Origin: Mesostigma viride
Lineage: Eukaryota; Streptophyta; Mesostigmatophyceae; Mesostigmatales; Mesostigmataceae
Assembly: GCA_009746045.1 (NCBI GenBank)
Contig: RPFO01001115.1
Location: forward strand, 1-64,000
DNA length: 64,000 nt
Reading direction: 5' to 3'
Under the pieces are notes generated by a model. It had not been told where the DNA came from. It did no database searches and saw nothing but the letters and a program-made list of their open reading frames with translations. The first letter of the stretch is position 1, and every line of letters starts with the position of its first letter. Both the position numbers and the translations under genes were made by a program. Shown here piece by piece: positions 21,132 to 33,287 of this stretch.

Positions 21132-24100
21132 TCACACGATCCAGGTTCTTAGACGCTGTTTCACAACAAGTAGAACCGACCAAGACATGCCACAACAAGC
21201 GGGTATAGACAGGTGAAACCGGCCAGCCTCAGACCATCGTGCCAGCCCACTGGGTGACGATGCAGGCGACCCACCTTGGTCAGCTCCAGCACCTTCCCTT
21301 CCAACTGCTCGTTCATGTCCTTGAGCTTGTTCACGTTGTCCTCCAGGTCCTGCCCAGAGCACAAAGTGGGGACGCAAGGGAGGACCAATGTGAGCCAAGG
21401 TACCGAGACAGGGAGATCGAACGCTTCCGAGCCATCGCTTTCCTTACCAAGCAAGGCCTCGGTCTCCGGATGAAATGTGGGAGAACGGTAGCCCTACAAT
21501 CGGGCGGGGATGAAATGTGGGAGAACGGTAGCCCTAGAATCGGGCGGGGATGAAATGTGGGAGAACGGTAGCCCTAGAATCGGGCGGGGATGAAATGTGG
21601 GAGAACGGTAGCCCTAGAATCGGGCGGGGATGAAATGTGGGAGAACGGTAGCCCTAGAATCGGGCAGGGATGAAATGTGGGAGAACGGTAGCCCTAGAAT
21701 CGGGCGGGGATGAAATGTGGGAGAACGGTAGCCCTAAATCGGGCGGGGATGAAATGTGGGAGAACGGTAGCACTAGATTCGGGCGGGGATGAAATGTGGG
21801 AGCACGGTAGCCCTAAATCGGGCGGGGATGAAATGTGGGAGAACGGTAGCCCTAGAATCGGGCGGGGATGAAATGTGGGAGAACGGTAGCACTAGAATCG
21901 GGCGGGGATGAAATGTGGGAGAACGGTAGCCCTAGAATCGGGCGGGGATGAAATGTGGGAGAACGGTAGCCCTAGAATCGGGCGGGGATGAAATGTGGGA
22001 GAACGGTAGCCCTAGAATCGGGCGGGGATGAAATGTGGGAGAACGGTAGCCCTAGAATCCGGCGGGGATGAAATGTGGGAGAACGGTAGCCCTAGAATCG
22101 GGCAGGGATGAAATGTGGGAGAACGGTAGCCCTAGAATCGGGCGGGGAGGGCATAAGGGGAATACGGTAGTCACACCATGGCCGAAAGGGAAATCCACGT
22201 GGGGCAAGGCCTTCACCCTACCACCCTGCAACCAAGCCTATCAATGCCAAGCCGTACTGATCTACTCTGCGACCAAACAAATTGGCATCAGAATACTTCA
22301 TCCACGAGCACATGTCCACCTGGCCACCCAGGTTGCAACCACAGGCACTACTAGGCCATGCGACCATACTAGGCCAAGGCACCCTACTAGGCTGAGTGGG
22401 CATGAAGAGGAAAGACCATATTGACCACGACTTACCATATAGGCAAGAACGGCCATAGATGGCCACGTGGGCATGTGCTTAGGGGCCACACTACGCTACG
22501 TGGGCCCGGACACGCACCGTGAGGTGGCTGCGCTTGCGTTCACGCGCCAGCTGCGCCGACACACGGTTGCGTAGTAGCCTGCGGGGGGCAGGGAAGGAAA
22601 GAGGTAATGGAGGTGAGGTGGTGAGTGGGTGATGTGGCAGGTGGTGTGATGCGGGGGGTGAGGGGGGGTGGGTCGTGTGTGTGTGTGTGTGTGCATGAAG
22701 GGGGTGGGGTGTGTGGAGCTGAGCAGCACAAGGAAACAGGTAACATGGGCCAGAGCTGAGCACATAGACCTCGATACGCGTTTCATTCCATGTTTCAACA
22801 GACCTATGCTATCACCAGCCACCCTGTATACACATTAAACATGCTGCTGTATGGATGCATCAGACATGCACCTGTATAGATGCGTCCTGGAGAATGCTGC
22901 ATGAACATGCTCCGGGCTGTACGGCCAATCCAAGCTGGTGTAGCCATCAAATTACAAGAGCATCCTCCCCTAGTTTTTAATTGCCGTCCGTGGCGCATTC
23001 TCCCTAGCCTGGATATGCACCCTAGCCCCACCCTCACTCGCCCACATCACCCTTTGACACAATGACTGGCCCCCTTACCATTTTTTTGCTCTGTGAATAA
23101 ACAAGGCTTTCTGCCAATATATTTTGGAGCGCTATGCGTATGCCCATGCCACGTGTAATATGCAGTGTCACACCGCATACAGAAGCGTCTTCCTCAGACA
23201 ACTCCCAAGTTAACCCTCCCTGCAAGCCCTTGCATGCGCATTTTATCCCTGCGCCCATGCAACCATTCCCTCTACGCACCTTTTTAACCGCTTCTGCTCC
23301 TTGAGAGATTCCTTGGATGGCGCCGCGGGGCGCGACCCGCCGACGCCGGATGCTCCCCCCAAATCCGCGCCCCCGCCCATGCTGGATCGCTCCATGGCCG
23401 CGCCGTCCGGGTCCGATGAATGCCCACCATCTGCGCGTGAGGGGAACAACGCGCCCATACCGTAAGCAGATGAGGGTACTCACCAAGGTCAAGAAGAGGG
23501 GGGAAAGGAACAGGCCGAGAACTTGTCAACTTGCGTCGTAAACCACCTGACAACCGAAGCCGGGTCACACCTCCCCCCCGACCGCACCCCACCCCACCCC
23601 ACCCCACCCCACCCCACCCCACCCCACCCCACCCCACCCCACCCCACCCCACCCCACCCCACCCCACCCCACCCCACCCCACCCCACCCCACCCCACCCC
23701 ACCCCACCCCACCCCACCCCACCCCACCCCACCCCACCCCACCCCACCCCACCCCACTGCGTGCACAATCACCGCCACCGCACTACCACCAAACAAAGAA
23801 ATAGGCGCACACACATGCAACATGGCCCGTAATCCATCTGACCCAAAATCAGGCTCCGCGCCGGTCACCCAGCTGTCCTGCGCGAGACCGCCGTCTGCTC
23901 CTTGGGTTTGTCACAGAGTCCTACACCCGACATTTACTACTATGTGCTTACGACGATCACTCAACACACGGCTGTGCCCAGCACCCACCTGTCCTGCGCG
24001 TGGCCGTCGTCCGCCGTTTGCGTTTGTCACGAAACGCCTGCCCCGGCGTCACCAGCTGCTGCGCGCCCATGAGCGGCGCAGGGGGTGGCGCCACAACAGG

Positions 24101-24239
24101 CGGAGCGGGCCGAAACTGGGCCATGGGCACGGCCATCGGCACAGGGCCGGGGAGCGCTGGGCTCATCGTGTGTGGCTGCATGCCCCGGTGGGCGTAGCTG
24201 TCATCAGGCCCATTCATGGCCTCCAGGTGGTCTGAATGC
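21132..24239 (-). CDS. HY5-like bZIP transcription factor (multi-exon, 5' end not found)
   Basis: Minus-strand exons with GT-AG borders and consistent phases: 24239-23989 (MNGPDDSYAHRGM, proline-rich), 23546-23484 (tentative), 23430-23280 (ends KESLKEQKRLKR), 22578-22518 (LLRNRVSAQLARERKR), 21349-21275 (DLEDNVNKLKDMNEQLEG) and possibly a last short exon 21155-21132 ending in TGA. Joined, the core fits the bZIP pattern: N, x7, R, x9, then leucines at heptad spacing (L2, L9, L16, L23 of exon 21349-21275). KRLKRLLRNRVSAQ is characteristic of HY5 and HYH, light-signalling regulators that bind G-boxes. An acceptor precedes the first exon, so more coding lies upstream. Nuclear role and light function are inference from the family. 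Confidence 0.82.
21469..22148. repeat. 40-bp minisatellite, about 17 units, in a bZIP intron
   Basis: Tandem units of GATGAAATGTGGGAGAACGG plus 20 more bases (TAGCCCTAGAATCGGGCGGG), 40 bp each with occasional 39-bp units and single-base variants. It lies wholly within the intron between the basic-region exon and the zipper exon of the bZIP gene. Confidence 0.96.
23584..23757. repeat. (CCCCA)n microsatellite, about 35 units
   Basis: A pure pentanucleotide tract inside the bZIP intron between exons 23989-24239 and 23484-23546. The apparent VGWGG-type reading frames across it are repeat artefacts. Confidence 0.95.
23866..23915 (-). other. Decayed duplicate of the bZIP exon end and splice donor
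   Basis: On the minus strand this roughly 50-bp stretch (GTGACAAACCCAAGGAGC...CGCGCAGGACAG) resembles the last 50 bp of the bZIP exon ending at 23989, about 120 bp upstream in gene order. The donor is changed from ACAG/GTGGGT to ACAGCTGGGT, so it should not be used as a splice site. Confidence 0.6.
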
Positions 24240-27200
24240 CTGCAGGAGAAAACAAAGGGGGCAACAACAACATAGCATATTGGGCACAGACAGTTAGGTC
24301 AGGGCACCATGGGCAAAGACAAGGATATATACAAATCATCAAGTGCGCAGACAATGTGCTGCCACGAGATATGCTACACCGTAAAGGTGAAAGCCGTGCG
24401 CGATCTTCACTAGTTTGTAAGGTGTAGGAGGAAAGGAGGCGATATAAGTTGGCAGCGGGGATGGCAGCTGGCGCCAGCGAGGAGAACACATTTCACCACC
24501 AAGTCCACAAACAGAATCTAGGGGAATCCGGGACAGGCACAGCCTACTTGAGATAACTCACTAGCTCGTTACTGCAAATGGAACCGCGACAGATAGTTAG
24601 TACTGGATGGTACTCTACTTGAAACCTTGCCGATGCACGTTACCACGGCCATAAAATCCAGTGCCAACCGATTCGCCCCGCACAACCGTAGGAGTACCCT
24701 GCACAGTCGTACAGAAAGCATGGTCCCCCCCCCCTTTCCCCAAAGGATTTGCCATATCTCATCTGGTTGTCTCATTGATTTCCCGCCACCATTACTTTTC
24801 TCATAAAATTTTACAACACCCTCCGAAAAACCTGTCATGTTCCCCTGCAACCCCCAAGCCCACCATGAACAAAAACAGAAAACAGGTCTGCAAATGCAGT
24901 TGCCAAGGCAGGAATGCAAAACATGTGCGAAACCCAAAGCCTTCACCTCACCCATATACTTGAAAAAAGCCACACTGCACGCATTGTTGGATGCACCCAT
25001 CTGAATGGTTCATGTCATCACCAATTAATATCTCTAGCCGCCCAGGACCACTACACCAGCCAGGCCTAAATATCTCCCTTACATCCCCACCCCCCACGTT
25101 TAAGATTCCCAGGTCTAAGATCTTGAGACCCTGGATTTAGGAAATTAAGGTTTGAGATCGCAGGGCTGGTTTTGGGCAAAAGATCTTACACTAGGTACAA
25201 ATGGCTGGTCAGTGGTATGCGATATAGATTATGTACTCGGGTATGCCGCATAAGGTTTAAGATCCTACAGCTCTCGACTTAATGATCCTCAGCCCTTGAT
25301 TTGATTTAGGTTTAGGATCGCAGCCCTGCGTCGGCCGGGCCCCAATCTCAAACATGTGTGGGTGTGGGTTGTAATGCCCCACCTTCAAAATTTGTCAGAG
25401 ATGTGCAGATTTCCAGAAGTCAAAATGATGAACACACCCGGTCTGGCCTGTTAAACCTCTGAAACCAGTATGCTCGACCTTCATTCCCAAAAGTCAGGAA
25501 CTGGCAAACTGCAAATGATATGGGCCTCACAACAAAATGGTACCTCACTACCTTTTAAGCCGGTCTAAAAGCTTTCCGGTACATGGGGTAACCTTGACGA
25601 AATAAGCTTTCAGCAAACCTCACACAGCGTGCGGCGAATAAGTTCAAGCTAGGTCACCCCCGCGTTAAGTTAAGATTGCCGCCAAAGTCTCGGCGTCGCA
25701 ACTTAGCGCCGGGACGTAACCTTAGCAGTAGTAATAGTCTAGCAGCCCAGCCCCTCATCCTCTGACAGACTTCTATGCGGCAATCGACAGCTCTCGTCAA
25801 GCCCGATCCAGCTGCAGCATCAAAGTCGCCCAAAGTCCATTTTCTCGGCCAGATACTTCGCGAAAGGTGGGCGGTGAGGTATACGCTGCCAAAATCTGTG
25901 GCGTCGTAACTTAACGCGGGGCCGTAACCTTAAGAATCGTAACTTAACGCGGGGAGGACTGTAGTATTAATTTCACGCTAAACAGGCCAGCCCTCGGCAT
26001 GAAATTTTCCACAGTGACAGTATCAGCATCAGCGAAAACTGCTACTGCCTCTCAAATCTCAAGCCAAACGCCACCTTTTTTTAAAAAATGGCAAGTCCGT
26101 AAACGGGGGCAAACGCCGCTTCTGTGCAAAAGTAGAAAGTACAATCCTTCTCGGAACCAAAGAATCAATTCTACAAACGCCACAGACGCGCGAAAGCAAT
26201 AAACCCTGCCGCGAGGGCACAAATGCACATGCTTGCCATACTTGCTATATATATTGCTATATATATTTACTTTACATATTGCTATATATAAAGTAAACAC
26301 CCCCCTGCGGCGCAACCGGGAGCGACGCCAACAAGCCATAATCTTCCGTACCTTAATCCCCGGCCGACAAACGGCTGTACTGCGTACGAGCTTAAGCCGC
26401 TAAGGTCGCTGGCGTATGCCCCATGCCTCATAACTGGACGCAATTTCAAAAGAAAGACACGGGCATTGCGAGCAGCTGATGAGTACAAAGAAAACACTTC
26501 CAAGAAAGGACTTAGCGAGAAAGGAGGCATGACCACGCTCCCCCATGCGCCGTGACACGGCTTATAGAGAACATCTCTGTTATAGCATTGATCTTTGTGG
26601 CCTGGAAGGGGGCATACCGTTATAAGCGGCAGGCCGTGACGGCTGAAGACTATGCGCCATCTTTATCCTACAACCAACAAAGCCCGAACTAGCGGCAACC
26701 GATTAAAACTGATCCATATTCGCAACAGAAAAATCAGCAGTGCCTCCTCGGTGCCTCGCTATGTACAACCTAAGTTCTAAATTCAAAAAATTGGCGTTAT
26801 CCGCGGAATTTTTACCCAGCACAACGAAGTAAACTGCTCGCCATAGCTTTTTTGAAGAATAGGATACGTGGACACCTTCAGGTGCGTTGTCGCGATACGA
26901 CTTGATTTTCCCCGTGGTCTTCTGCGCGCCTGTCCTGATGCCTGTGGCCACAGGTCCTACGGACTGGTAAATGTATTATGATTGGCCGATACTGTGACCG
27001 CGCTGAAAACCGAATGGCATGTTGCGGAATGTGGGGTTGCCGCGTTCCCGTCAGCACGTGCCCGGCCGGAGATCCATGCACTGGAAGCTACTATGAGGCG
27101 CGTCCTCGTTGGCAGCATCAGGCTGCGGCACCGGGCACAACAGCCTTGGCAGATGCGCCGTTGACGCATTGGTTCCCCAGACTCAATGGCCGTATTTCTG

Positions 27201-27630
27201 CCAGTCATGCGAGCACGGATCGACATCAAGATGTCAAAGTAATGCCGCACATGCCGCGCACAGCCCCTGAGCGGGCCCCGCCGTTTTCCGCCAGGAAAAA
27301 TATCTTCCGCCTGGGCCGAGCGCGCCGACATGGTCTGATCAACGTCGACCGGGCCGAACGAACTATCATTCCCCGGCCCTCTGGATGTTGTCGGCATGCA
27401 TAGCAGTGATGGCACTTGGCAGTGCTATCATCGAGTTACTCGACTCACGACTCACGAGTCACGACAATACGTCATTGGGCCCCAGAGACTCGCACGGCAG
27501 GACACTCGGTACGCACTGACCCTTGAAATTCCCAAATAGGCAAATATCTCACACGGTATAGGTTGCACGCAGGACACTAAGCCGTCGTGATTTCCCATCA
27601 TCCTGCCCGACCTCTGTCTCATACAAAACC
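24240..27630. other. Intergenic/upstream region between bZIP and CBS genes
   Basis: About 3.4 kb without a gene that can be supported. It should contain the missing 5' exon(s) and promoter of the bZIP gene and the promoter of the divergently placed CBS gene. A diverged direct repeat of about 45 bp (25680-25725 and 25887-25932; shared GCCAAA and CGTAACCTTA) with short CTTAACGCGGGG repeats is visible. Confidence 0.5.
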
Positions 27631-28182
27631 ATGAGGCTCGACCAGATTATGGTGCCGCGCGAGCAGGCCGTCACAGCGGCTGTTGGTGATACGATCCAGG
27701 ATGTCTTGCAATCCATGGTAGCCAAGAGGGTCGGGTGTGTTGTGATCACCGAGGGTGATAAAGCCGTAGGTATCGTCACGAATACAGACATGACAAAGGC
27801 GTACGTCAATGGCGTTCCGAAATCCACCGCTGTATCTGAGATCATGTCGAAGCAGTTGGTTACAGCACTTGGGACCTTGGCGCGCGACAACGCAACGGCA
27901 CTTTTCGAAAAGCACAAAATCCATCATGTTATCGTGACTGGTAAGCGACGGCTTTGCCCGGCCCTTTTGACATTTATCAGCTCATTCGAGAAAATGTGTC
28001 AACTTCCATCTTTGAAAAAATAATCATACAAGCACCTGCCGAGTACTCATGTGCATTTTTTGATGGACACGAATACAGATGAATCGAAGGCTTTCTTGGG
28101 GATCATTACTTCTTGGGATATCGCACGGGAGGTGGCTCTTGACCAGAAGGCTTGGCCGTGGAATCGTGACTCGGAAATGTAA
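27631..28182 (+). CDS. Two-CBS-domain protein
   Basis: Two exons, 27631-27940 and 28079-28182, joined through GTAAGC and ACAG splice sites with a 138-bp intron. The product is 137 residues. The first CBS motif spans about residues 5-60 (GCVVITEGDKAVGIVT) and the second about 70-128 (HHVIVT, then DESKAFLGIITSWDI after the intron). CBS pairs form a Bateman module that binds adenosyl nucleotides and senses energy state; stand-alone pairs occur in plants as CBSX proteins of plastids and mitochondria. The start ATG has A at -3. There is no clear transit peptide, so location is open. Without splicing, the frame would run into the intron and stop at 28023. Confidence 0.88.
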
Positions 28183-29723
28183 GTTGCAAGTGGCACTGAA
28201 GCCGAAAAGAGCTCTTTTTATCTTCAAGGCCAATGCAGGATCTCACGTACTGTTTGCTGCCTGGCAGGATATACTTGCGCGCAGGAAGCGAGATTATGGC
28301 TTACCCTGTAGGCCGGCCACTTCCAATAATTGGCAGGCGTTGGCAATACTTAATCACTTTTTCGCACAAACCCACAGGGTCTGGGAGTTTGTATGATTGG
28401 AGTGCAGAAGACCGCTGTTAAAAAAGAAAATGAAGTATCGTGTTGCTTTGGTGTTATTGGCAAATAAAAAATTGCATGTGCCTTACCGTTGGTACGTTAT
28501 AACTCTCATTTCTTCAGGTATTTTTCAGCATTGCATGCCACTTTGTTTTCAACTGGCCAGTTTCCTAGTACGTCAACAAAAATAATAGTTAGTCATAACT
28601 TATCATTAGTTCAGAAATTATGCCAATGGGTTATTGTAATTAATAACAAAACTATAGGCTATAATTGTGTAGTCAATATGAAATGGCAAGTAGCTGGAGG
28701 TTTATCTCGCGTGCCTGCTGTATGGCGTCTGCCCAGGTTCAAAATAGCACTTGGTGCTTCGATCGAAAGCATGATATGCTTCCTTTGCTTCTTACATAGC
28801 CACAGAGTAGTTTTCGTGTGACTGCTGCACAGCTAAAAACTTTGATCTTCAACATTTTTTCCGTTGGGCCTGCTGTGCATGTTTAAAGTGTTTATTAAAA
28901 AGTACATTCTTGCCGTATTCATGTCATTTCCATTCACCCTAAGCAATCTGGCACCATGACTGGTGCTGAGGCAGGCTTTTTCAGACTCTCTGCATGTCCT
29001 CGCAGTTCCATATCTGCACTAGTTGTCCCATATATCTCCATGCATTCGTTGTCTCATACATCTTCATGCTGCTTGTAACCACAATACATTATTCATCAAT
29101 GGAACATCGCACAGGTTTCTGGGTGCTGCCAAGAAGAAATGAGGCGTTTTGCAGCTGCCGGCGGTGCCCTTCGTGGGATGCGCAATTGACGGCTTGGGGC
29201 ATACTAGCCGGTACCCTGATGCCAAGGTCTTTCTGTCCAGCCAGATTTCTATTACTCACGGTCTTTATTATGTAGAGGGCCACTTGTTGCATCATGTTAT
29301 GAATCAAATGTTCTCGTTTTCAAAGCAGCTAAGCTTGCGCCTGCCATAACATTGAAGTGTGTAGAACTTCCAGCAAACATCAAGGCTGAGCATCCTTCTT
29401 GGATCACTCCTGGTTTGCGGATGAGCTCCCGGGCATGTTTGCCACTTTCGAGCATGTAAAGGCCTCAGCGATCAGAATGTAAAGGCCTCAGCGGCTGCTT
29501 GTTTCATTATTAAGTGAGACAACTAATAGTGTAAGAATGGGGTCCATGCAAGTAGTTTTAGTGTTTATTCTTCAGCGTGATTTCTCTGTACTAATACTAA
29601 CAACTTTTACTGCGCTGGTTGTCTCCTTGAAATCAAAGCAAGCAGATTTCATCAGTTGTCTCCTTGAGATTTAGTCCGTGTACGTGGAATTTCAAGTTTT
29701 GTTAAAATTGCAACAAGTGCTCA
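28183..29723. other. AT-rich spacer downstream of the CBS gene
   Basis: No supported gene. Likely begins with the CBS 3' UTR. A short tandem duplication with GTAAAGGCCTCAGCG is seen at 29456-29493. Confidence 0.45.
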
Positions 29724-29800
29724 TTAATTAATTAATTAATTAAACTCGTGCTCCCGTTGGGGAGTCACGGAGCACCGAAGTGCTTTTAAGGGGAGGTGGC
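29724..29800 (-). mobile_element. Short 3'-end fragment of the family B/C tail
   Basis: (TTAA)n followed by ACTCGTGCTCCCGTTGGGG and AGTCACGGAGCAC: the reverse complement of the family B 3' terminus at 31555-31614. A very short 5'-truncated insertion on the minus strand. GAAGTGCTTTTAA follows, as in the related fragment at 39258. Confidence 0.75.
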
Positions 29801-29948
29801 ACCCCAAAACCCTTAAAAATTGAACTAAGGTAATAACACTTGAAATTCATTTCCACAATGCTGAAGTATGATTGCGGGCACTAAATAACATCTCTTGTGA
29901 GTTGTCCATGCACTTGTTGGGGGTACTACCCCCAAGTATACGCCAATA

Positions 29949-31422
29949 CGTCGCAACCACCTCCAGCGGCCTGGCAACACAGTTTTCGCACGATGCTGTA
30001 CAAGAACAAGGGGTCGCCTGCCGACCCCGGCAACTACAGAGGGGTGTGCATTCAAAGTGCCCCCCTCAAGCTTCTTATGCGGCTCATCCTGAACCGCCTG
30101 CGCACGGCCCTGGACGGTCACCTCAGCGAGACTCAGCACGGCTTCCGTTCAGGTCGCAACACAGTACAGGCGCTCTTCGCTACTCGCCGACTGGTGGAGG
30201 AACTGCAACGCCTTCAGCCTGGTGAGTCCCCTTTGCACCTTGTGCTGGTGGACTTCATCAAAGCCTTCGATTCAGTTTTCTGGCCTGCGCTTTGGGACAT
30301 CCTCGAGTTGTTCCGGATCCCCCGCCCCCTGATTGCTGTCATCCGCAACCTGTATGAAGGGTCCACCACTTCGGTGCGCACTTCTTACGGGACCACGCCC
30401 CCATGCCCTTTACAGAAGGGTGTGTGGCAGGGCTGCGTGCTGTCGCCCTACCTGTTCATTATTGTTGTCGAATACGTAATGATTCAGGCGCGCAAGCGAT
30501 TTGCCCGCATCGTGGGCAGGGAACCAGGAGTGCAGGTTGCTAACAAATTCTGGCATGGCGGTGCGGACACGGAGATTCGGCTGGCAGACATCATTTACGC
30601 AGACGACACCACCCTCTTTGAGGACACTGAGCACGTGCAGACATGGCTTGACTGCCTGGCTCTCGAGGCCCGTGCAGTGGGGCTTGAGGTCAGCAAGAAG
30701 ACAGAGGCCCTGGCGGTTGGGCTCACCACCTCAGCGCCGCCCCTCTATCTCCTAGACGGCTCTCGAGTCCTGTATCGGGACCGCGTTAAGCTGCTGGGCA
30801 GCCTGCTCCCTAGCTGCGAGGTGGATGTGGACCACCGCATCTCCCTCGCCTGGCACGCTTTACGCCAGTACCGGGCCCTATGGCGCAAGCCCCTGGGCAA
30901 GATCGAGAAACAGGACCTGTTCAAGGTCCTCGTCCTTCCTGTTCTCACGTATGGCGCCGAGACGTGGACCCTCACCGCCGACCTGGCCCGCAAGCTGGAC
31001 GGCGCGGTCACCAGCATGCTGCGTTCCATTTTCAGAGTAGGATATGCTGCTCATGTCCGCAATGAGGACCTGTACCAGGGCATGCCCTATATCACCAGCA
31101 CAATTAAGCAACGCCGCCTGCAGCTAGTAGGGCACCTAGCTCGCACCAATCAGGTAGACACCTCACGTGGCCCCCCGCAGGACTGCGACCAGCCCAGCCT
31201 GGCCGGCACCTCCTGACGTGGGCTGGGCCCAGTGATGTTAGACGCCGCAAGGCCCGCACCTTCAAAGAACAGCTAGTAGAGGACATGGGGGGCCTCGGCC
31301 TCTCCGTGATTTGGAAGAAGATGATGGACAAGGCCAAGTGGGCCCAGGTCATAGAGGACAACGAGCCCCCCCCAGTGGGGAAGCGCCCGCGTGTGCAATC
31401 CCACGGGAGGCACGCTAGATAG
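29949..31422 (+). pseudogene. Family B ORF2 reverse transcriptase, subfamily 2
   Basis: Open from the truncation point with RT blocks MLYKNKGSPADPGNYRGVC, GFRSGRNTV, VDFIKAFDSVFW, GVWQGCVLSPYLF and YADD (30596-30607), then YGAETWTLT. A single indel near 31170-31195 shifts the frame; the correct C-terminus (PGRHLLTWAGP to KRPRVQSHGRHAR) follows in another frame and stops at 31422. The apparent ATG upstream of 29949 is flank, not element. Clearly homologous to copy 1 but diverged. No endonuclease domain remains. Confidence 0.9.
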
Positions 31423-31614
31423 CTCCCCCTAGGGCAGCGTGCGGCTGCCTAGATAGATGATGTAGTTAGAATGTTGCTAGATAGATGTAGTATGTAGCCA
31501 ATGTAGATAGATTAGACCGGTAGGAATGTTTGCACCCATCCATCCATTCATCGGGGTTAATGCTCCGTGACTCCCCAACGGGAGCACGAGTCTAATTAAT
31601 TAATTAATTAATTA
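29949..31614 (+). mobile_element. Family B RT element copy 2 (second subfamily) with 11-bp TSD
   Basis: A 5'-truncated insertion bounded by the direct repeat ATACGCCAATA (29938-29948 and 31615-31625). The 3' UTR (31423-31614) carries CATCCATCCATTCATCGGGG, a GACTCCCC/GGGAG stem and a (TTAA)n tail. It differs from copies 1 and 3, whose tails are ATTTA-rich, so this is a separate subfamily. Confidence 0.93.
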
Positions 31615-31625
31615 ATACGCCAATA

Positions 31626-32549
31626 TTGCGCTATAAATAGAAAAGACGCTAATTAGGGCTGGGTATGCCCCAGCCAATGCACACATTTGTTGGCAACCAA
31701 AAATCAACCATTTGTAGTTCCCTGAGTGTGTAGCTTGCTGAGCTATTTACATCATGGAAATGGCAAAACCTTGAACATTTATTAATTTTCTAGAAAAACA
31801 GGTCTTTTTTTACCGGACATTGGGAATAAACATATCATAATCACTTCAGATAAGGCCACAAAATCAAGCGAAAATCCGGCTAACAGGGGGACAGCAGTGG
31901 TCCAAGTCCCAGGTCATTCCGACAAGTCTAGCTCAAGTTATAAGGTTTTGCGTGCTAAAACCTGAACATACGCTAAATGAGGTTTTTCTGTGTATAAGGC
32001 CACCTAGACATCATGTTTTCCATCCAAGAAGCCAAAAAACATGCCCAACTCGATCACACAACATAAGAAAAGGCTAGGCACCTCATCTGCCCTCCCCTGC
32101 CCTCAGCATGGCCAGCCTTGCCAGCGTGCGCATAGCAACACCATCGCTAGGCATACACGCACCAAGAGAGCATACACTAAGCTCAGCCCAAGGTTACCAT
32201 GTAAATTTATGCCAAGAACTCAGCAAGTATACGTGTAAAAACCTTAGAAAGACTGCCCAAGCAATAGAGGCAACTGCAGCCTGCAAACTTGGCAGCAAAC
32301 CATACATGTTGTCTGCCAAGCATTCACATCCTATCCAGCTTGCCTTGCTGCACACATAGCATGCGCAGGGAAGTCTTAATGGTTATAGCTCAAGGAAAGC
32401 AATGGAAACACCTATCTAATGCAATGCCACTCATGCAGTATGGCCAGCAAAAGAACCACTCTCACCTTCCTTTCCAATAGGGCAATTTGCTAAGAAGCTG
32501 ATGCCAGCTTGTTAGCCTCTAGGCACATGCCGGATGTCGTTCTAAAACA
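31626..32549. other. Spacer
   Basis: About 0.9 kb between two TSD-bounded insertions, with no coding signal beyond short unrecognised frames. It is likely unique flanking DNA. Confidence 0.45.
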
Positions 32550-32561
32550 GGCGTGTCAGAT

Positions 32562-33275
32562 TAAAATTAAATTAAATTATAACATGCCGCCGTGGGGAGG
32601 TCATGTAGCACATATTCCATGATGGATGGGGTGGAGGAAGCCGCGTGATCGAACTATACTAACTCTAAGCTATCTAGAAAAACCTAACTACACTACTCAT
32701 CAAAACGCCGCCTCCGCTTGGGGGGAGGTGGCTTGCCCACAGGGTCGGGCGTGTGCGCCTTGACAATCTTCTTCCACCGCGTCTTGTCCTGCATGACAGT
32801 CCAAAGACGGGAGAGAGAGTGGATGCGGTGCTCAAACTGGGCTGGGACCACTAGGTCGTCCAGCAACATCTGAACGTAGTTCGTGACAGGTTTCCCTACC
32901 CGTTTGGGAATGTCCTCTGGGCCAGGCCAGGTCAGAATGTGCCGCCCTGGCTGGCCAAGCCGCTGGGGGCCGGCCAGACCGAGGGTGGTGTCGACCTGGC
33001 TGGTGCGGGCAAGGTGTCCTACAAATGCTATCCTACGCTGCCTAATCTCGTCCGAAACACGAGGCATGCCATGATACAAAGATTCTGATGACGGACGCTC
33101 GGAAAAACCTACGTTAAGGACCTGTCGGAGCATCCTGTAAACCGTGCCGTCTAGCCGAGCTGCCAGCTTGGGTGGGAGGGTCCACGCCTCGGCGCCATAC
33201 GTGAGCACCGTGAGGACGAGGACCTTGAAGAGCATGCGCTTGCGGTGCCCGCCCAGGCCCTTCGAGCGCCAGTAG
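32562..33275 (-). mobile_element. Family B RT element copy 3, 5'-truncated, 12-bp TSD
   Basis: Minus-strand insertion flanked by GGCGTGTCAGAT (32550-32561 and 33276-33287). Its 3' UTR has GGAATATGTGCTACATGACC, a TCCCC/GGCGG region and an (ATTTA)-rich tail. It retains only the RT C-terminus and shows the uninterrupted version of the site into which family C copy 2 inserted in copy 1. Confidence 0.94.
32693..33275 (-). pseudogene. Family B ORF2, C-terminal fragment
   Basis: Open frame from the 5' truncation: YWRSKGLGGHRKRMLFKVLV, YGAEAWTLPP, then GPQRLGQPGRHILTWPGPED and PKRVGKPVTNYVQ, ending PPPPKRRRRFDE at 32693. It reads through both the premature stop and the insertion point of copy 1, so it serves as a reference for the intact C-terminus. 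Confidence 0.9.
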
Positions 33276-33287
33276 GGCGTGTCAGAT

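Noticed and set aside
21469-22148. CRISPR-like regular repeats
   Set aside because: Units are contiguous 40-bp tandem copies without unique spacers, and the DNA is eukaryotic.
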